From NCBI GenBank assembly GCA_030272585.1, contig BSYQ01000010.1:558001-622000 (forward strand): a stretch of DNA of 64,000 nucleotides, given 5' to 3'. Made by a program: the position numbers and the translations under genes. Positions 60,418-64,000 of this stretch are shown one piece after another. The first letter of the stretch is position 1; every line of letters starts with the position of its first letter. The notes beneath the pieces were generated by a model. It was given only the letters and a program-made list of their open reading frames with translations, searched no databases and was not told the origin of the DNA. This DNA is from Bryopsis sp. KO-2023 (taxonomy: Eukaryota; Chlorophyta; Ulvophyceae; Bryopsidales; Bryopsidaceae).

Positions 60418-60667
60418 TGTTCTCCCGAATACACAAGACAGCCCTCCGTAAGAGGAAAAAATCCTTCAACATACGTGCAACCTTAATCTGATCAACCCTA
60501 TTGAAGAGAAAGAAAAGATTGCGACAACGGAAAAACTCTGACCAGCGAATACGCAAAAAATTATATGCCGGACACACATAAAGAAAATGGAACTCACTTT
60601 CAAGTTGAGACTTGTTATGCAAAATGGTTTTAAGTAGTGGCTGAACCGATGATGCTTCTGAGCTTGA
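60398..60667 (-). pseudogene. C-terminal fragment of a non-LTR reverse transcriptase ORF
   Basis: About 89 codons are open, ending at 60398. The stretch ESEFHFLYVCPAYNFLRIRW is the His/Cys-bearing signature found near the C-terminus of many LINE-type reverse transcriptases (E-x2-F-H-x3-x-C-P-x-Y-x3-R). Leu/Phe/Arg-rich helical sequence typical of that end follows. Nothing upstream encodes the polymerase core: the frame is closed by a stop at 60670, so the ORF is 5'-truncated, as is usual for LINE insertions. Confidence 0.7.
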
Positions 60668-62162
60668 TCAATAATGATTCATCCTCCATCGCCAATGCGC
60701 GATAGGCCCATCTGACCCCGCGCTCAGAAAACCAAACCAATGCGGAGGTACCATCATAAACACGACGGTGCCGACAACCACCAGGTGACGGCATCCCAGG
60801 GAGGTCGAATTGGTAGGTTCGGAATAAGAGGGAACACGACCATATCTGGAGCTGCTCTGTTTCATCAGCCCTATAAAAATACAGGCGTCCCGTTCCTAGA
60901 CGTCCATTTTCGATTTTTCCTACTCTTATGAACCTGCCTTCACCTGCGCGTCCACCACACCTCTCGGCCAATATGGAAAGGAAGGAGTCAGGGTGACTCC
61001 TGTCAATACTACCATATGTAAGGTTTCCCTCATGATCAATGTCTAAAAATTGCGTCTGAACTCGACAGCTATGGTTGCGCGATGGTGTTCTAAGCCGACT
61101 GGACGAACGACAACTTTATCCAGCTAAATCCCCTCCCCTCCGTGATTCGCACTCCCACTACAGACGCCAAAGCAAACCCAAGTGACCTGCAGCTCTCTGC
61201 CCAGATTTCCCCATGATTCGGTTATCCATACCGCAACGTAACGAGATACCTCGCGAGGTATGGAACAACGATCGTTGTTCCATTCTTCAGGAATATCGCT
61301 GCTGTGAAGGGCATTGCCAACGGTAGCTACGTAGCTACTCGGCTCCAACGGGCACCCGCATTGACCATCTTCATTTTCGACAGACCTTCCTTCTCTGCAA
61401 GACCGATGTTCTCAGTGGCAAAACGACAAAAATTGAGCGGTCTCTCTGGATGTGTACCAGTAGTGAATCCTGTGCTGCGCTATGGTGCAATGTCCTCCCA
61501 CCAAGGCAGGCGGCCAGTGATCACTGCTCGGTTCCCCACCTGGTGCTTTTCCCGACACTCCGCCCATTCCGCCACCAACTCTTCAGAAGAGGCGTCAGAA
61601 TGGACCCACCCCAAGGATGCACCATCAACGCTCAGCACTGGACCAAGGACAGACACCTTCGATCCACGCTCAATTTTATTGTATCGGTTGAAGGAACGCC
61701 ATTTTCAGGCTTTGAGGTGGAACTAGAGCGCAGACGACACAACCATTTGTCAGTTCTGCAAGGCTCCAGTACACTCTGCGCGGTGGAGAAGAAGGTGCAC
61801 AGAGTGGAACGTTGTTATAGTAAAAAAATCGCTCAGATCATCAAACTGGGGGGGCTGTTGTAATATCAGACTGCTTAGACGACCAGGGAGCGAGAGAGTG
61901 GCCATTGAGCTACACTCAGCTGCAGAATGTTTTTTTGAGAGTTTGTATGTCAACTAGCATTTATTTCTGGGACCGCCAATCTCATGCCAGCAAATCTCGA
62001 GCAGCCCAGTCCGTCCCTTCCACACTCACGTGACAGGCAGGACTGTGACCATGACTCACTTTTCGCGCAGTCGCTCCATCGCCCACACCATTCTGCACAC
62101 CTCTTACGTTGAGTGCATTCGTCCTGTTTTAGGGGGTTCGCCGAGCCATCAGTGTCTGCAAG
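60668..62162. other. Intergenic, probable retroelement debris
   Basis: Several 75-140 codon frames occur on both strands (for example 61304-61863 plus, 60971-60630 minus) with gene-like base composition but no recognisable domain. They may be remnants of the same retroelement or of another insertion. The last 150 bases should carry the promoter of the TauE/SafE gene. Confidence 0.35.
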
Positions 62163-63299
62163 ATGGCGGTCTCTCTTGAAACCGAGCCAGAGCATAAACC
62201 AAGCCAAGATGGGGAAAAAGCCTCTCGTCCACGTCGAGCCTTGTTCGCATTGTTTTTCCCTGCTGCCGTGTTCTACGTTCTATGGTGGTTTTTCGCTGGG
62301 GAGAACGAATCTTGGGCTTTCTTCCAGGGTCGCACCGGGGAGGATTCTTTCCCCAGATACTATCTCAGCATAATGATGGTGTTTGGCTCCGTGGTGGCGG
62401 GGTCTACTAGCCAGGGTGGGGCATCTGTTGCTTTTCCCATAATGACGCTTATGTTCAATATTCTACCCAGCACTGCCAGGGACTTCTGTTTCATGATTCA
62501 ATCTGTGGGGATGACCTCGGCAGCGTTCAGCATAGCGGTTATGCGCGTGAGGTTCGAGTTCGTGTCGTTAGTTATATGCACCGTGGGGGGGATTCTGGGG
62601 GTGGTTTTTGGGTTGGAATGGATTGCCCCGTTGTTGCCCGCCAGTTATGTGGAGCTGTATTCGGTGGCCGTGGCAGTTACCTTCGGGTTTGCCCTCTACT
62701 GGGCATTGGGGGTGCAAAACGAAAGTGTGACGGATGAGATAACGGGTTTGAGTGAGAACGGTCGCGGCCTGCCTTTCTGGAAGGTGTGGGTTCTGCTGTT
62801 AGTGGGGATGGTCGGCGGCGTGTTTTCGGCGTTGTTCGGCTCCGGGATCGACACCTGCGCTTTCGTTGCGCTGACGTGTCTTTTCAGAGTGTCTGAGAAG
62901 GTGGCCACACCAACCACCGTGGTCCTCATGGCGGTGAACACCTGCGTGGGGTTTCTGTACCGTGAGTTTGCGATGGGCGGCGTTGCGGAAGACGCGTGGA
63001 GTTACTTCTTGGTTTGCATTCCGATCGTCGTTATCGGCGGTCCCTTCGGCTCGGTCGTGGCGTCCCATTTCCGTCGTTCGCTGTTGATTCCGCTGGTGTA
63101 CGCGTTCGACGCGTTTCAGCTGGTGCTGGCGTTGGCAGTCGTGAAACCGTGGACCGAGGAAACCCCTCTTCTCTGTGTCACATCAGCGGCGATCACCATC
63201 CTGGGTTTGGTTTTCGTCAAGTGCATGGCCAAAATGGGGGAAAGAATGATGCAGTGGCAAATCCTGCCAACGCACGACAAGGTGCCCACATCTTCCTAG
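62163..63299 (+). CDS. TauE/SafE-family membrane transporter
   Basis: Intronless, 378 residues. After a charged cytosolic leader of about 30 residues come about nine to ten hydrophobic helices in two related halves. Each half has the Gly-rich signature of the family: FGSVVAGSTSQGGASVAFP in the first, VGMVGGVFSALFGSGIDT in the second. The second half also shows FRVSEKVATPTTVVLMA and GGPFGSVVAS. Family members export sulfite, sulfoacetate or related organic anions; the substrate here is unknown. The start at 62163 has a purine at -3 (AAGATGG). Lack of introns beside intron-rich neighbours is notable but not proof of transfer. Confidence 0.92.
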   Translation: MAVSLETEPEHKPSQDGEKASRPRRALFALFFPAAVFYVLWWFFAGENESWAFFQGRTGEDSFPRYYLSIMMVFGSVVAGSTSQGGASVAFPIMTLMFNILPSTARDFCFMIQSVGMTSAAFSIAVMRVRFEFVSLVICTVGGILGVVFGLEWIAPLLPASYVELYSVAVAVTFGFALYWALGVQNESVTDEITGLSENGRGLPFWKVWVLLLVGMVGGVFSALFGSGIDTCAFVALTCLFRVSEKVATPTTVVLMAVNTCVGFLYREFAMGGVAEDAWSYFLVCIPIVVIGGPFGSVVASHFRRSLLIPLVYAFDAFQLVLALAVVKPWTEETPLLCVTSAAITILGLVFVKCMAKMGERMMQWQILPTHDKVPTSS

Positions 63300-64000
63300 A
63301 GCAATATCTTCCTAGAATTGGAGCCAATGGTTTTCCAGACAGTTTGTTGAAGGTGCAAGGGTGCAATCGAAATGTGTGCATGCCATCAAGTTTTTGCATG
63401 TATATTGTCAAGTTTTAGGTTGCATCCAAAAGGGGGCCAAGGAAAAAAAAGGCCTTGAAGATTTTCCACTGTGGGGGTGGATCAGATAAGAAAAAAAATT
63501 GAACAACGACAGCGGGATACGATTTGAGGTGCCAGGAATTGTAGTGATTGTTGTCGATGGAGCATGTTTCCCCCAAAAGAAAAAGAAACCGTAGAGAGCT
63601 TTTTTCATGGGGTGGGGTGCAACAATGAAGTTTGAATTTTTTTTGCATAGATTTATGTGCAGACGGTGGGATTCGATCTGCGACGGGATTTAATATGTGA
63701 AATGCGAATTGCTTTCGTTTATTGGGGTGTGAGGTTGATGACTAATAGTTCGTAGATATGGAAACAAAACAATGCAGATTGGAAATTGAATGCACGGGGG
63801 AAAGTTTTGACTTTTGGGGGGAGGGCTGGGATATGATTGGCTTTTTTTGTTTCATCATTTTTGAATGCCTTTTTTTTTGTATCTTTTGAGTTGCGTGATG
63901 GGAATTCACAGTCGGGGAGGTTGTGGTTCGCATGGGGTTTGTAAGTGTTAAAAAAAGAGGTTGAGGATGTTTCAATATGCATTCGATTGGAGTCCTTGTG
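63300..64000. other. 3' flank of TauE/SafE gene
   Basis: No gene seen. Short frames on both strands are composition-driven (A/T and G runs). Confidence 0.5.

Overview
This is nuclear DNA from a eukaryote, most likely a microbial alga or other protist. Genes are split by spliceosomal introns (GTAAGT/GTGAGT donors, T-rich AG acceptors). The proteins are eukaryotic: an LSM14/Scd6 RNP protein, a CstF-64 polyadenylation factor, an F-box/WD40 protein and a GCK-domain protein. Intergenic DNA and introns are full of homopolymers and microsatellites. I cannot name the taxon from sequence alone.

Layout. 0.1-2.6 kb is a non-autonomous CACTA-type DNA transposon with subterminal repeats and a 3-bp target-site duplication. 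2.9-33.3 kb is mostly minus-strand genes: a coiled-coil protein with a tandem TQT/VQT array (2.9-4.0, 5' end unresolved); a 4-kb G-poor stretch; LSM14 (10.9-13.2); a secreted Ala/Val-rich and Cys-rich protein (14.3-15.1); a Ser/Pro/Arg-rich protein of unknown function (16.1-17.5); a bacterial-type peptidoglycan amidase with introns and a signal peptide (18.6-19.8); and a roughly 27-exon gene for a protein of about 1,490 residues with a membrane helix near each end (21.6-33.3). 33.8-54.5 kb is a plus-strand block: GCK-domain protein, CSTF2, F-box/WD40 protein, and a 1,883-residue receptor-like protein with an extracellular right-handed beta-helix and a multi-span membrane C-terminus. 56-64 kb holds a small secreted Lys-rich/polyglycine protein, the 3' end of a retroelement in which a truncated reverse-transcriptase ORF overlaps an intact dUTPase ORF, and an intronless TauE/SafE-type transporter.

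There is no operon logic, but themes recur. Several products are predicted to be secreted or membrane-bound (amidase, Cys-rich protein, polyglycine protein, beta-helix receptor, TauE/SafE, the two-helix giant). Two act in mRNA metabolism (LSM14, CSTF2). Exon joins were chosen by hand so that reading phase is kept across consensus splice sites. Where phase, motif continuity and family architecture agree (LSM14, CSTF2, amidase, beta-helix receptor, polyglycine protein) I am confident. Joins that needed micro-exons or weak donors are marked.
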